From: Nageia nagi
Lineage: Eukaryota > Pinophyta
Length of the DNA stretch: 64,000 nt
Reading direction: 5' to 3'
NCBI GenBank assembly: GCA_050084985.1
Contig: JBITNC010000001.1
Location: forward strand, 62,372,001 to 62,436,000
Made by a program: the position numbers and the translations under genes. Under the pieces are notes generated by a model. The model did not search any database. It was not told the DNA's origin and saw nothing but the letters and a program-made list of their open reading frames with translations. Position 1 is the first letter of the stretch. Every line of letters begins with the position of its first letter. Positions 1-10,270 of the stretch are shown here, one piece after another.

Positions 1-189
1 GTGTGACATTCTTTCTCTCATGTCATAACAAGAATAGGAGAATTGCCTAACCTTTCTCAACCTAGCGATAAGATACCATGCTTGAATGAGCCTCTTGTTG
101 AAATAAACATTGGAATAGCAGAGTTTCCAAATATTATTTAGATTGAAACATGAATCATTTGGGAAGATAATAAAAAATACCAATAGTTA

Positions 190-1000
190 TTGAAAAAATT
201 CAAGCACATGTTTTCTTGCTAATATAGTGACATGATAGGATTAGAGCCAACCTGTATGACTCAACTTAGTGGTACAAGAAGATGCCAAGCCTATACAATA
301 AAAAAGAAGACTAATGCATCCAAAGCACTCTTTGCTAATCAAGAAGAAGATTGGTAATTACCACAAGGTAGGATTCATTGAGCTTATTGAATACTTATCT
401 TGGTTAACCAACATTATTATAAATTTGAAACCAAATGGAGAATTCAAATATTATATATATTTTAGATATTTAAATAAGGCTTGTCCAAAGGACAACTTTC
501 CATTAGCGCACATTGATAAAATTATGGATTCTATAGCAGGACATGAGATGTTATCATTCACGGATGATTTTTTAGGATACAAGTAGATTAGAATCAATAA
601 AGAAGTTCAACATAAGACTACATTCACCACACCTTGGGGATCATTTTATTGGGTAGTCATGCTCTTTGTCTTCAAAAATGTAGGTGCAACATAGCAGAGA
701 GCAATGGTAACTATGTTTCATGACCTTATTCATAAATTAGTTGAATTTTATGTTGATGATATTCTAGATAAATCAACTAAGAAGGAAAATCATTTATAGG
801 ACTTAATAATGATTTTAGAAAAGATTAGACAATTTAACTTGAAGCTAAATATTAAGAAGTATATTTTTGGGGTATCTAGTGGCAAGTTGCTTGGTCACAT
901 TATATCTAGAAGAGGTATAAAGATAGACCCTAAAAAGGTTAAATACATAATGGATATGCCTCCACTAAGAAGCATTAGACACATTATAAGTCTATAGGAA
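190..1000 (+). pseudogene. Gypsy reverse transcriptase (broken)
   Basis: Reverse transcriptase would copy the element RNA to DNA in cytoplasmic particles. Recognisable blocks are the ACPKDNFPLAHID segment (about 476-520), the SFTDDFLGYK segment (about 556-586), and the catalytic YVDD box at 749-760 followed by ILDKS. The downstream LLGHIISRRGI block lies near 890-930. In-frame stops occur at 584-586 (a Gln position in relatives), about 693 and about 799, so the domain is split into short open frames at 314-586 and 809-997. Both active-site aspartates of YVDD survive, but the protein could not be made. Confidence 0.85.
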
Positions 1001-2045
1001 AAAATAAAAGCAATCAAATTATTCATGGCTTGCTTGTTGGATAGAACCACTCCATTCTCTTACTTGCTCAAGAAGGGGAATCAATTCATATGGAAAAAGG
1101 AGTTTCAAAAGGCATTTGAATATATAAAGAGTTACTTAATTAACCCTCCTATTTTGTATCCATTTGATCATACCAAGCCTCTATAATTGTATATCTTAGC
1201 TACAACCAATGTGATTGGGACATTCCTTGTGTAACTTGATAATGAAAATAATGAGAGGGTTGTATACTATTTATCAAAGATACTACATGATGCATAAATC
1301 AACTACACACCAACTTAGAAGTTGTGTTATGCCATAATATATAGAATATAGAAATTGAGACACTATATTATCACCAACACTACCTTTATTATGGATCAAG
1401 CTGATACATTAAGGTATTTTCTATTCAAACCATAGTTGCAAGAAATATCATCCAAATAGGTAATGGAACAAAAAGAGTTTGATATTATCTAAATATGCCA
1501 AAAAATATTCAAGAGATAGGTTATAGTTGATATGCTTACATTAACATCATATGATGGAAATAATAATAATAATGAGCTTTTGGTACTAGTTGAGTAGTGT
1601 GAGGATAAGACATGGAAACTATTCTTTGATGGATCTAAATATTTACAAGGAGTTGGAGCCTAAATTATGCTAGTATCCCCTAAAGGTTGTATGATTCCTA
1701 TGGTTTACAAGCTAAAATTTTAATGCAAAATAACAAGGTTGAGTATGAGGCTTTAACCTTGGGATTAAAGGAAACAATTAACCTTAGACTCAATTAGTTG
1801 AAATTTTATGGTGACTCATAGCTTATCATCAATCAAATAAATGGTGTATACAACACAAATGATGAAAACTTATAACTATATAAGGACCTAGTATTTGTAA
1901 TGGTTCAAATATACTTCACAAAAATTTGGTTTGAGAACATTTCAAGGAACAATAATAAATTTGTGGATGTTATTGTTGATGTTGCTTCTTTAACATATAT
2001 CTCAATTGAAGATGAGAAAACCATCATCAAAATCAATAGCCCTAT
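1000..2045 (+). pseudogene. Dual RNase H region (classical plus second RNase H)
   Basis: After RT comes the worn classical RNase H of Gypsy elements, with the KLRHYI-like block near 1350-1375. A second, separate RNase H follows. It opens with WKLFFDGSK (about 1612-1640, catalytic Asp in FFDG), has an EYEALTLGLK block near 1741-1770 and FYGDSQLII-type block near 1803-1830 (Gln codon now TAG). Dual RNase H with the second copy between the first and integrase is the usual Tat arrangement. Frame shifts and stops disrupt both. Residue assignments are by eye. Confidence 0.75.
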
Positions 2046-2149
2046 ATATTGTTCCTTTATAGATGATGGTGAATTTTAAGAGTTATTCAAGAGAGATCCA
2101 TTAATATGTGTTATTATTCCATTATATGAATGATATGCTGACATTTACA

Positions 2150-3393
2150 ACTACCTCAAGCAAGGAAAGATCCTAGATTCATGTCAATCCAAGTTCCTCA
2201 AACAAAGGCTAAAGCACATGGCTACAAGTTATGTCATTATTGGTGATATTCTTTATAAAAGATAATTTGATGGTACGTTACTTAGATATCTAAATGAAAA
2301 TAATGTAAATAATACTATGTAACAAGTACATGATAGCATAAATGGAGATCATTTCAATGGTAAATCCATTTATCATAAGCTCTTAATACTAGGATATTAT
2401 TGGCCATATATGAAAAAGGATTGCATTTTACATTTTCAAAATTGTAAAAAGTATCAAAAATAATGCTAACTTAAAATAGAATCCTTCAAGTGAATTAGCC
2501 ATAGTGATATCTCCTTGATATTTTGCTATTTGGGACTTCAATTTAATTAGATTTATCAATCCCAAATCTAGTGAGGTATACAAATTCATCCTAGTTGGTA
2601 CTAAATACTTCACATAATGGGTAGAAGTTGTACCTTGAGATACTCTAAAGCATCTCAAATTATGAAATTAATGATTGAAAACATCATATCAAGATTTGGG
2701 GTTCCATCTCATGTCATTATAAATAATGGAAAAAACTTAATAAGGAAACAAGTAAGGGAATTTTGCAAAAGTTTTAAAATCAAGGAAAGGTTCTCATCAA
2801 CATACTATCCAAAAGGTAATGGAAAAGTAGAAGAAACTAACAAGATAATTTTTGATATTTTATACAAGATAGTTAAGAAAAATCATAGAGATTGGCATTC
2901 ATAACTTATATATGCATTATGGGCATACAGAACAAGCATCAAATTGACTACATGGTGCACTTCATTTTCATTGGTATATGGAGATAAAGTAGTCTTACCA
3001 TTAGATATAGAAATACTATCATTCAAGGTGTCTCAAGAAGGCATAATTTATTATGAAGAACAACATAAAGTAATACTAAGGTACCTAGAAGGATTAGATG
3101 AAAATAGAATCCATACCTTAGTACATCTTATATCTAATTAGAAAAGAGCCAAGAAAGCATATAGTCAAAAGATTATACCAAGAGTGTTCCAAGTGGGTGA
3201 TTTTGTACTCAAGGAGAATCATCATAAGTCACAAGTTGAAAAGAAAGACAAAGGAAAGTTTGTGACTAATTGGATTGGTCTCTATATCATCAAGACCAAG
3301 TATCCAAATAATGCATACAAATTAGCTACAGTTGATGGCAAAGTTAAAAACATTTCAACCAATGTAAAGCACCTTAATCCCTTTCATGCATAA
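2150..3393 (+). pseudogene. Gypsy integrase (broken)
   Basis: Integrase inserts the cDNA into the genome. The H2C2-type zinc region lies near 2330-2460. The core reads around 2520-2900, with FGVPSHVIINNGKNL and a GNGKVEETNK block. The first catalytic Asp is replaced by Lys (GTKYFT), the second by Asn (INNGK), while the Glu of VEETNK is retained. The C-terminal part continues at 2944-3141 (VYGDKVVLPL) and 3184-3393 (FQVGDFVLKE ... HLNPFHA, then stop). The last segment is the usual non-chromodomain C-terminus of Tat-like integrases. Inactive. Confidence 0.8.
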
Positions 3394-4169
3394 GGGAAGC
3401 TTATCACATAGGTTCTAGAGGTATTCATTCAATAAATTGTTAGTATATAGGTCAAGTATCAAGACTGTAGATCCATTTTTATTCTATTGAGCTACCATAC
3501 ATGCTAGCTTTCTATGTCAAATTCATCATTCATCCCATAACCTGTATTGGTGTTCTTAGCATATTTTAGACTACAATGAAAGTCATAGGAATTAGTGGTC
3601 ATATTTATGTCAACTTAACCAAGTGAAAGCTTTAGATCTTAGTTAATTATATGTCATTTTCATACCAACAACATTGCTTTAGTCAATCATGTAGACAATA
3701 CCTTAGGAAATCTAGTTTCATTACTAGAAACCAAAGAGAAACCAAACCCATCAAAGCATCCACACCTCAAACTCAAAAAAAATGTAGGATCATAATCAAA
3801 GCAATGCTTAGAACCCTCGCTACCTTTCACATCTACACTAATATTAGCATCCATGCTAATATTTCTACTCCAAATTAAAATGTTTATTATAGGTAAGTGC
3901 AAGTATTATTTTATACTCTCTTACCTTTACATTCATGATCATAGTTCAATCATATCATGCTTTGTTATTTACTGAGCAAATCATGTCCTTATTAGATGGA
4001 CATTAAATAACCATCACTATTTTTATCATTTGGTTGGGACTAAACCAAACATTTTTTTAGGTTATCCTAGTGATTGGGACTAAATTAATCATTAGTATAA
4101 TGACCATATTATCATTGGTATTATAATCATACATGATTAAGATATATTCAAACCAATTACCCCTTAATC

Positions 4170-4470
4170 ACATATAAGAATGGGGAATGTACCTATGATC
4201 AACATATCACATAGTATAGTAGGGAAATATTCAAACCAACCATATATTTGAGTCACCTACTTTTGTTGGTTGGGTCTCAACTAACCATCACCATTTAGTT
4301 CTTTATGATACATCTATTGCATCTAGGAATGAGGCATTTACCTCATGATGATGTTAACATATATGGTTCTAATTGCATGTGTTTCATCTAGGAATGGGGC
4401 ATGTGCCCCATGATAATGTGGAAACACCTTTATCATGATTTGTTATGTATGTATCTAAGAATGAAACATT
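4170..4470. repeat. Interspersed short hairpin units
   Basis: Related units starting with a CATCTAGGAATG-like phrase recur near 4175, 4322, 4387 and 4450. Two contain short inverted repeats with different arms: ATGAGG/CCTCAT (4329-4346) and ATGGGG/CCCCAT (4394-4411). The arms differ by a paired A-T to G-C change. Probably internal repeats of a decayed LTR. Confidence 0.45.
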
Positions 4471-5927
4471 ATGTATTTCTATATTTGGTATTCTCAAGAT
4501 GATTCATATTATATTAATTTCATCCTTACTTCATTATTTCTATAACATTTTTTATGAAATTCTATGATGTTCTCTCTTACTATCACTACTATATATTTTA
4601 TGATTTAACAATCATGTATGTGCTTAGAAGTTTGTGCCTATCATTTTTAGGTTTCATTCATTGCTCTTGGTTGATTCTAATACATGCAATCCATTACATA
4701 TCACAACCACAACCAAGGAAAAGATGGGGCAATATACATCATCAAATACTTGATGATTCAAATAGCTAAACTAGAGAAGTGCCAAATTTTTCTTCTCTTT
4801 ATCTTTACTTCATTTCTAAGCATAATGTCATTTCAATATTCAATTTCATTATACTTACAAATGGAGTATCTGTTAAAACCTACCTTTATATGGTCCCACT
4901 TATGTGCAACTTTACACATACATTTAATCATATTTCATATTTTACCTTACTATCACATATTTCTTAGGTTGTGTTCTTATGTTTTATGTTAGGTACACTA
5001 AGATGGATTCAACCAATATTTAAGGGGAAAAATAGTGATATCACACCTAAAATAAATATAAGTATCTCTAACCTAGAGAAAGCATATAAAGATTACATCT
5101 TGATAACTAGTACCCTACACTTGGGTATTTCTAAATGTTGCCTATTAAGATTGGAATCTTATTATCACTCAACCAAATATCTATCATCCATTTTGTGATA
5201 ATATGCTTTATTTGACTTATCATCATATTTATTTTCTTTGATCCTTGTTGGCAAGCTTCATTTTTCAAGAATGTTCATGCCTACACTAACATTTGTTCCC
5301 AAGCTAATGTCTTAGAGATTAGTGTCTACACTAGTGTTTCTTCTATGGTTGGCCTTTGGGTTCATATAACAAGGTCACTACTCTTGGATAAGTTCATATT
5401 TTATATCCTTTATCTTTATATATTTAAGGATATATATGTATTTATCTTTCACTTGATTTCTTTCTCTTTTGCATGTGTATCTCATTTTACATCTTAACAT
5501 CGATATAGTTCATCATTTCTATTACTACATTATTATATTCCCTTATTCATATATATCTATTTGAGTAAATTAGCTTAAATAAATAACACAATAAATATTT
5601 ATGTGTATTTAGTTCATTTAGGGTAAAACCTAACTGATACTAAAATGCATATTAACAATATGACTCAAAAATAGGTTCTACTTCAAGATTCAATGCTCTA
5701 GAATTACAAATTTAATCACATAACATACTTGAATTGTTAGATACAATAGCATAAAATCTAATTAATATATTATTTTTACCAAGATTAGAGCACTCAATTC
5801 TATCATAAACATCATAAATCATCCTGTTCAAGTTACCTTTAGTAACATCATCAAAGTTATTAACCATGAAAAGAAATTAAGTGGAATCCATATTTGAAAC
5901 ACTTAAAATACAATATGAGTTCTATTT

Positions 5928-5945
5928 AAAAACCCTAGGGTTTTT
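5928..5945. repeat. Perfect 18-bp palindrome with telomere-like core
   Basis: AAAAACCCTAGGGTTTTT reads the same on both strands. Each arm contains the AAACCCTA phrase also found in plant telomeric repeats and telo-box promoter elements. There is a single unit and no array, so it is not a telomere tract. Function unknown. Confidence 0.6.
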
Positions 5946-7167
5946 GGTGCAACTTATGAAGGATAAAGTGATGTGTTGAAAATAAATTTAGGTTTACCAA
6001 TTTTTATAGCCAAAATAATAATTTATTAGAGCTATTTAATATTTAATGTAATAAAATAATAGTAAAATATTAGTAACATGAAAGATGATAATGATCATAG
6101 TTGACCTAATTAACCTTAATCTATCAAAACTAGATTAACAAAGATACAAACCTATTACTTTACCTATAATTATGATCAAAGATAATATAAAACCTAAATA
6201 TATTTATGATTAAGTTCTCCCATGAGATAGGGCCATCAATTCATCCTCTATCGAGCATTGTTTCCCAAAATGTACCACTGTCACCCATCATCCTTTCCAA
6301 AAAGCCTTAGAGTTTCACTTGTAATCAAAAAATCTTCTTTTAAGCTATGAATATTGTGCATAATTAGTTCTAAATATTGTAGTAATACAAAATTTAGAGT
6401 ATAACAAAATCCTGATATGATATATTGCATTAAGAAATACTAATCAAATGGGACCATTTATATTACCATGTATCAAGGATTCCAAATCATTTCATGATTT
6501 CTTATACACAACACTTCCACCTTTATATATGGTATGTCTAGTGCTAAGGCTCCTCCTTGGTCTTATGGTGCACATGTATCAAAACTCCTTCTTGGGTTTA
6601 TCTTTAGGATAGCCTATTATCAAAAAATATAAAGGTAGTTAAGTGTGCATAATAAAAAAACATTAAATCATTTAAATAAATAAATCATTTCAAATATGAA
6701 AAAGGTGTATTTTAATTAAATTAAATTCTTTTTAAGTATTAACATATATAAAACAACTTTCAAGAGATCTTACATGTAATAAACACTAAGTATGAGACTC
6801 CCTTGATCCTTTAAGACCTCAATACCTAATACAATGCGGCTTCTTTCATCAAAGGATGTGAGTATCCCACCTACTCAAATCTCAATCAAGATTTTACCAT
6901 AATATCTAATGATCTTGGATGATATGAAAAATGACATAATCATTTCACTTGGAGATTATAAGTAATAATAATATTATCATAAGCATCAACTTATGAAAAA
7001 ATAATATGATAAGTAAAATATTGGTGTTAATAGAATCACTAATATTAGAGAAATATTATCATCATAGTGTCATGATTATTACCTTAGTGGTTTATTTTTT
7101 CATTAGAAATTCTATCTCCATCATTATGATCTATCATATCATATTAATCTTGTACAATTCCATACTT

Positions 7168-7172
7168 ATTAT
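7168..7172. repeat. Left target-site duplication of outer Copia (ATTAT)
   Basis: ATTAT directly precedes the TGTTAG start of the 5' LTR. The same five bases follow the 3' LTR at 24207-24211. This fixes the ends of the outer element. Confidence 0.9.
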
Positions 7173-7650
7173 TGTTAGAATTTGTAATGAAATATTGTGA
7201 ATATCTAAACTCTTTGTAAATTCAATTAATCACTTAAAGGATATGTAGATACCTTAAGGGATTAATTGAATTCTTTATTATGTAGACTTTGACTTTACCA
7301 AGTGGTTAGTTGGTAGGTTAAAGTTAGGTGATACATTTAATGTAACCCTAACCTTACCCTTGGGTTAAAGGGAGGTTAGGGAGGTGCTCTCAAGCTATAA
7401 ATAGAGTGCCTCTCCTCTTGTAACATAACTAAGTTTTTGGAGTAAGATTACTCTACTAGTTGTGTAGGAGAGGAAGAGAATAGTTGTAAGAGGGGCATAC
7501 TTGAGAATTGAGATACTAGTTGTGGATGTACTCCCAAGGAGGGAGGAACCACATTACACTTGTGTTATCTTATGTGAATGGTGTTATCTTGTGTATGATT
7601 GAGTTTCCTAGTTTTGGTCCTTGAGGATTAGTTTAGGTCTAAATCCTTCA
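7173..7650 (+). repeat. 5' LTR of outer Copia
   Basis: Starts TGTTAGAATT and ends AATCCTTCA, bounded by the ATTAT duplication and the PBS. It has the same length as the 3' LTR (23729-24206), with about nine substitutions between them. It contains a TATA box and a pyrimidine- and GAAGAG-rich R-like region. It is about 87 percent similar by eye to the inner element's LTR, whose final bases differ (CTCTCA instead of CCTTCA). Confidence 0.95.
7396..7403 (+). promoter_or_regulatory. TATA box in 5' LTR of outer Copia
   Basis: TATAAATA about 220 bp into the LTR, within a CTATAAATAGAG context conserved in all four LTR copies here. It is the likely Pol II core promoter; the transcription start should lie about 30 bp downstream. 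Confidence 0.75.
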
Positions 7651-7652
7651 AT

Positions 7653-7664
7653 TGGTATCAGAGC
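7653..7664 (+). other. Primer binding site (initiator Met tRNA)
   Basis: TGGTATCAGAGC lies two bases after the 5' LTR. It is the standard Copia PBS, complementary to the 3' end of initiator-Met tRNA. Confidence 0.92.
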
Positions 7665-7760
7665 TTGGTGTGGAAGCTCTTCTTCTTGGTGTGGAAGCTC
7701 TTCTTCTTGGTGTAGAAGCTCTTCTTGGTGTGGAAGCTCTTTTTGGTGTGGAAGCTCTTA
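7665..7760 (+). repeat. Short tandem repeats just after the PBS
   Basis: Five or so copies of a 15-24 bp unit built on TTGGTGTGGAAGCTCTTCTT follow the PBS. The inner element has the same kind of array at 21612-21708. The repeats lie in the predicted first exon of the genomic RNA, where packaging or dimerisation signals would be expected; that role is inference. Confidence 0.75.
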
Positions 7761-8372
7761 TTCCTTCAATTTTAAGTTCTTGGTGAGGTAAATTCCAAGA
7801 GAAGGTATAAATTTCCTCCTCCTTTGGTTATCTTATGAATTATTTCATTTTGATACTAACATTCTTTTATGATTATGTTAGTTCAACTTTTAGCAAACAT
7901 TGCCTCAATAACATAATATATTATTGCTCATTTTGTTTGTTTTACTAACAAATCTTTTATGTTAAGTGATTGGGCAATAATACATTATCCAAAATTTGTA
8001 ATTTGTATACTAACATTTTCCTTGATTAGTTGCAATATTGCTATTATTTTCTTTTACATACCTTTTATTCTTTTAGTATTAAGAGGTCTTTATATATAAA
8101 AAAAAAGAGGGAATTTTTTTTCAAAAGAATATTTTTGAGAGGTTCTATATCATTTCTTGAGGTTTACTTTTCTTGTTTAAAGTAAACACAAGTGAAGGGA
8201 AGGGAAATTTATGATTATTAAGCTAAATACCTTCACTTGAAATACATTATTTAACAAAAATTATCTAAAAATTTTATTTACAATAAAGTTTTTCATTTTT
8301 ACAAAATAGTAATAAATTGAAGGTGCAAATTCATATATAGAGGAATACAATATTAAAAATAATTGGTTGATC

Positions 8373-8444
8373 TTAACCTGATGTAAGTGGAACATGCAAC
8401 CTTTTGATTTGGAGTCAGATGCGCTACCACTATGCCATGAATCC
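8373..8444 (-). pseudogene. tRNA-Trp(CCA) pseudogene
   Basis: A 72-nt stretch on the minus strand aligns end to end, without gaps, with plant nuclear tRNA-Trp. The D-loop phrase TGGTAGCGC, the anticodon arm TCTGACTCCA and the AAGGTTGC variable/T-arm start are recognisable. The anticodon CCA is at 8412-8410. Several stem pairs are lost (first and last acceptor pairs, a pair in the anticodon stem, two in the T stem), and the B box is degraded. It is therefore a relic, possibly the head of a tRNA-derived SINE. The inner element lacks it. Confidence 0.75.
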
Positions 8445-8564
8445 CGGCTTCATCTTCAATGAAGGAGATGCCCCTTATTGTTACCTTTTGTTGCGATGTA
8501 TGCATGCTCGTTCACATACTCATCAATCATGATGAGCTCCTGATACTCTCTACCACGGATATGC

Positions 8565-8830
8565 AATGGATATGCAAAATGCGGAAGTACAGAGAAGTTA
8601 TATGAATTGTTTGCCAAGATGCACGATGCAGACACTATTTTATGGACTGCAATGATCGTAGGATATGCACATGAGTTGTTTGATGCAATGCACGATGCAG
8701 ACACCATTTCATGGACTGCAATGATCCTAGGATATGCATGCAATTATTTGACATGATGCATGATTCAAACAAAGTTTCATGGACTGCAATGATCACTAGA
8801 TCTACACAACATGGATACATTGAATAGAAC
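8565..8830 (+). pseudogene. Captured PPR gene fragment in retrotransposon leader
   Basis: Plus-strand translation gives two back-to-back PPR-type units with the phrases GYAKCGSTEKLYELF, MHDADTILWTAMIVGYA, then ELFDAMHDADTISWTAMI. LF-x-M-x-D-x-D-x-x-S-W-T-A-M-I is typical of plant PLS-class PPR proteins, which bind organellar RNA. A third, frame-shifted copy (8745-8825) follows. There is no start codon or full gene, only about 90 residues. It lies inside the predicted leader intron. The related inner element has the counterpart on its own sense strand at about 20280-20740, so the capture predates the split of the two copies. Confidence 0.8.
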
Positions 8831-8849
8831 ATGCAAATGCTTGGCCCCT

Positions 8850-10200
8850 AGCATGCCTTTTTAACGTGCCCCTCCTCCCTCACCACCCTGCAGTTATGAC
8901 CTCTAGGTGGTCAACCACCATCTGGTCACCTCACGCGACCTCCATTGCCCTATGTGGCCTCCTCACCGACTTAGGACTCCCTCTGCTGCCCTTTCAATTT
9001 TTTTCAACCATAGTTGTTGAGCCTTAATTCTTTTTTCCAACTATGTAGGGATTTGATTTTTTCTTTAAAGTCTAGGTCTACATTAAACATTTAAGGGATT
9101 TTACCTAAGTCCTTTTTTTTAAGTATTTCCTCTTTCCTCACTACCTATGCTATTTTTAAGTAAACAAAGGCTATATTTACTTAAAATGCATATTTCAAAG
9201 ACCCTTTTTTAGGGATAACACCTTAAGTGAAAAGTAGGGAGGAACCATACTTAAATGAAATTTTTAGCATCCAAGTTTTAGAATTTTAAGTAAAAAAGGG
9301 GGGAATGTGTATAATTTGTTTTACTTAAATCTTTATCTAGATGGATCTTGCATGCTAAATTTAAAATGCATGCTTCTTAACCTTGTTAGGACTAAAGCAT
9401 GCTTAGTACTTAAAATTTTAAGTTAAATAATGCATGATGCATGTTTATTACTTAATTTTAAGTCATGGAATAATGCATGTTTAAGTTATGGATTAATGCT
9501 AAGTAGGACTTAGCCTTTGTAAAATTCATTATTTTTGAACTTGAGCAAAAATATGAAAAATGTAAAAGTCCTTTAGGGGTTAGTACAAAACCCATTGGAC
9601 TCTTAAGGTTTCAAGTTTCGTGCGGATGAAGTATTTTTACTTTACTCTATATTTTTTTGCACAATTGCTTTATACTTGCAATATGCAAAAATATTGAAAG
9701 TAACCCCTAAAATGAACACATCCACATGTATTTTTCCACAACATGACTTGTTTGGGGAGCCATGAAGTGAGGATAGGGCAGACTAGAGCCTTTTTAGTCT
9801 AAAGACCCAAGTGATGGTAAGTCTATCTTAATTGTCCCTAAGACCTCTGTTGGATTGGACATAACTCTATTAGGTGGACAGGCATGTGTGTAGTGATACC
9901 ACATGTCTGCACATCCATTCAGGGATTATCCTGATAACCTAGGAGGAAAACTGAAAACCTTAAAAAGATAATTAAAATGGCCGGTCCAAGATACATCGGA
10001 TCCTTGGAAAATAGTTAGTACTTCTCCTTATGATAGTATATTATTGACCAAGGTGAACTGGTTGAGGACTAGTAGTACCTGGGCTCCACCTTGCGGGCAT
10101 CTAGGTGAAGGCCTAATTCTATACAAGAAAACAACCTCAACTTTATCCTTCTACGGATCATGGGTTATAAGTTTGCACATATGAGACATGTTTAATTATT
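8850..10200 (+). other. Rest of leader, non-coding
   Basis: This segment has no gene. It has counterparts in the inner element: the GC-richer block at 8860-8990 matches 20120-20280, the ATGCATG-rich block at 9350-9480 matches about 19600-19780, and the 9560-10200 segment matches about 18870-19560. Conservation in the inner element shows it is an old part of the family leader, not a separate insertion. Confidence 0.7.
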
Positions 10201-10270
10201 AGATGTTTTATATGTATAGATGGAAAATTGTAAAAGTTTGCATTCTTATTGCATTTTTTTTTTTGTAGCA

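Larger units (their letters stand above)
1..3393 (+). mobile_element. Decayed Tat-like Ty3/Gypsy retrotransposon, pol region
   Basis: Readable but broken pol of a Ty3/Gypsy element, entering from the left edge. Domain order on the plus strand is RT (about 190-1000), classical RNase H (about 1000-1560), a second RNase H (about 1600-2040), integrase (about 2150-3393). A second RNase H after the first is the hallmark of the plant Tat lineage. Every domain carries in-frame stops, many at positions where glutamine is expected. No gag, 5' LTR or PBS lies in the window. A 3' LTR should follow 3393 but I could not define one. Lineage call is from domain order and motif similarity only. Confidence 0.85.
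3394..7167. other. AT-rich stretch without a recognisable gene
   Basis: About 3.8 kb with only short chance open frames. The first part should hold the 3' UTR and 3' LTR of the Gypsy element to its left, but no TG...CA boundary or second LTR copy is available to prove it. Small structures seen are a set of related hairpin units at about 4170-4460 and a perfect 18-bp palindrome at 5928-5945. I see no RNA gene and no coding homology. Confidence 0.6.
7788..10268 (+). other. Predicted leader intron of outer Copia
   Basis: A donor-like GGTGAG|GTAAAT at 7787/7788 and an acceptor-like run of T followed by GTAG|CAATGG ending at 10268 bracket the leader. The gag ATG is at 10271, two bases after the acceptor. 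The inner element has the same two sites in the same places (donor GGTGAG|GTAAGT). Splicing would remove 2,481 bp, including the tRNA relic and the PPR fragment, and bring the start codon close to the PBS exon. Prediction from sequence only. Confidence 0.55.

Noticed and set aside
1-3393. Reassigned genetic code with TAA/TAG as glutamine
   Set aside because: Gln-position stops are common only in old repeats. The young Copia pair uses CAA/CAG freely, and TGA and frame shifts also break the frames. Methylation-driven decay explains it better.
3394-5400. 3' LTR of the left Gypsy element
   Set aside because: Likely present, but with no second copy and no clear TG...CA ends I could not support a boundary.
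7700-10200. An intact cellular PPR gene or tRNA gene in the leader
   Set aside because: The PPR part is under 100 residues, without start or full repeats, and the tRNA has several broken stems.
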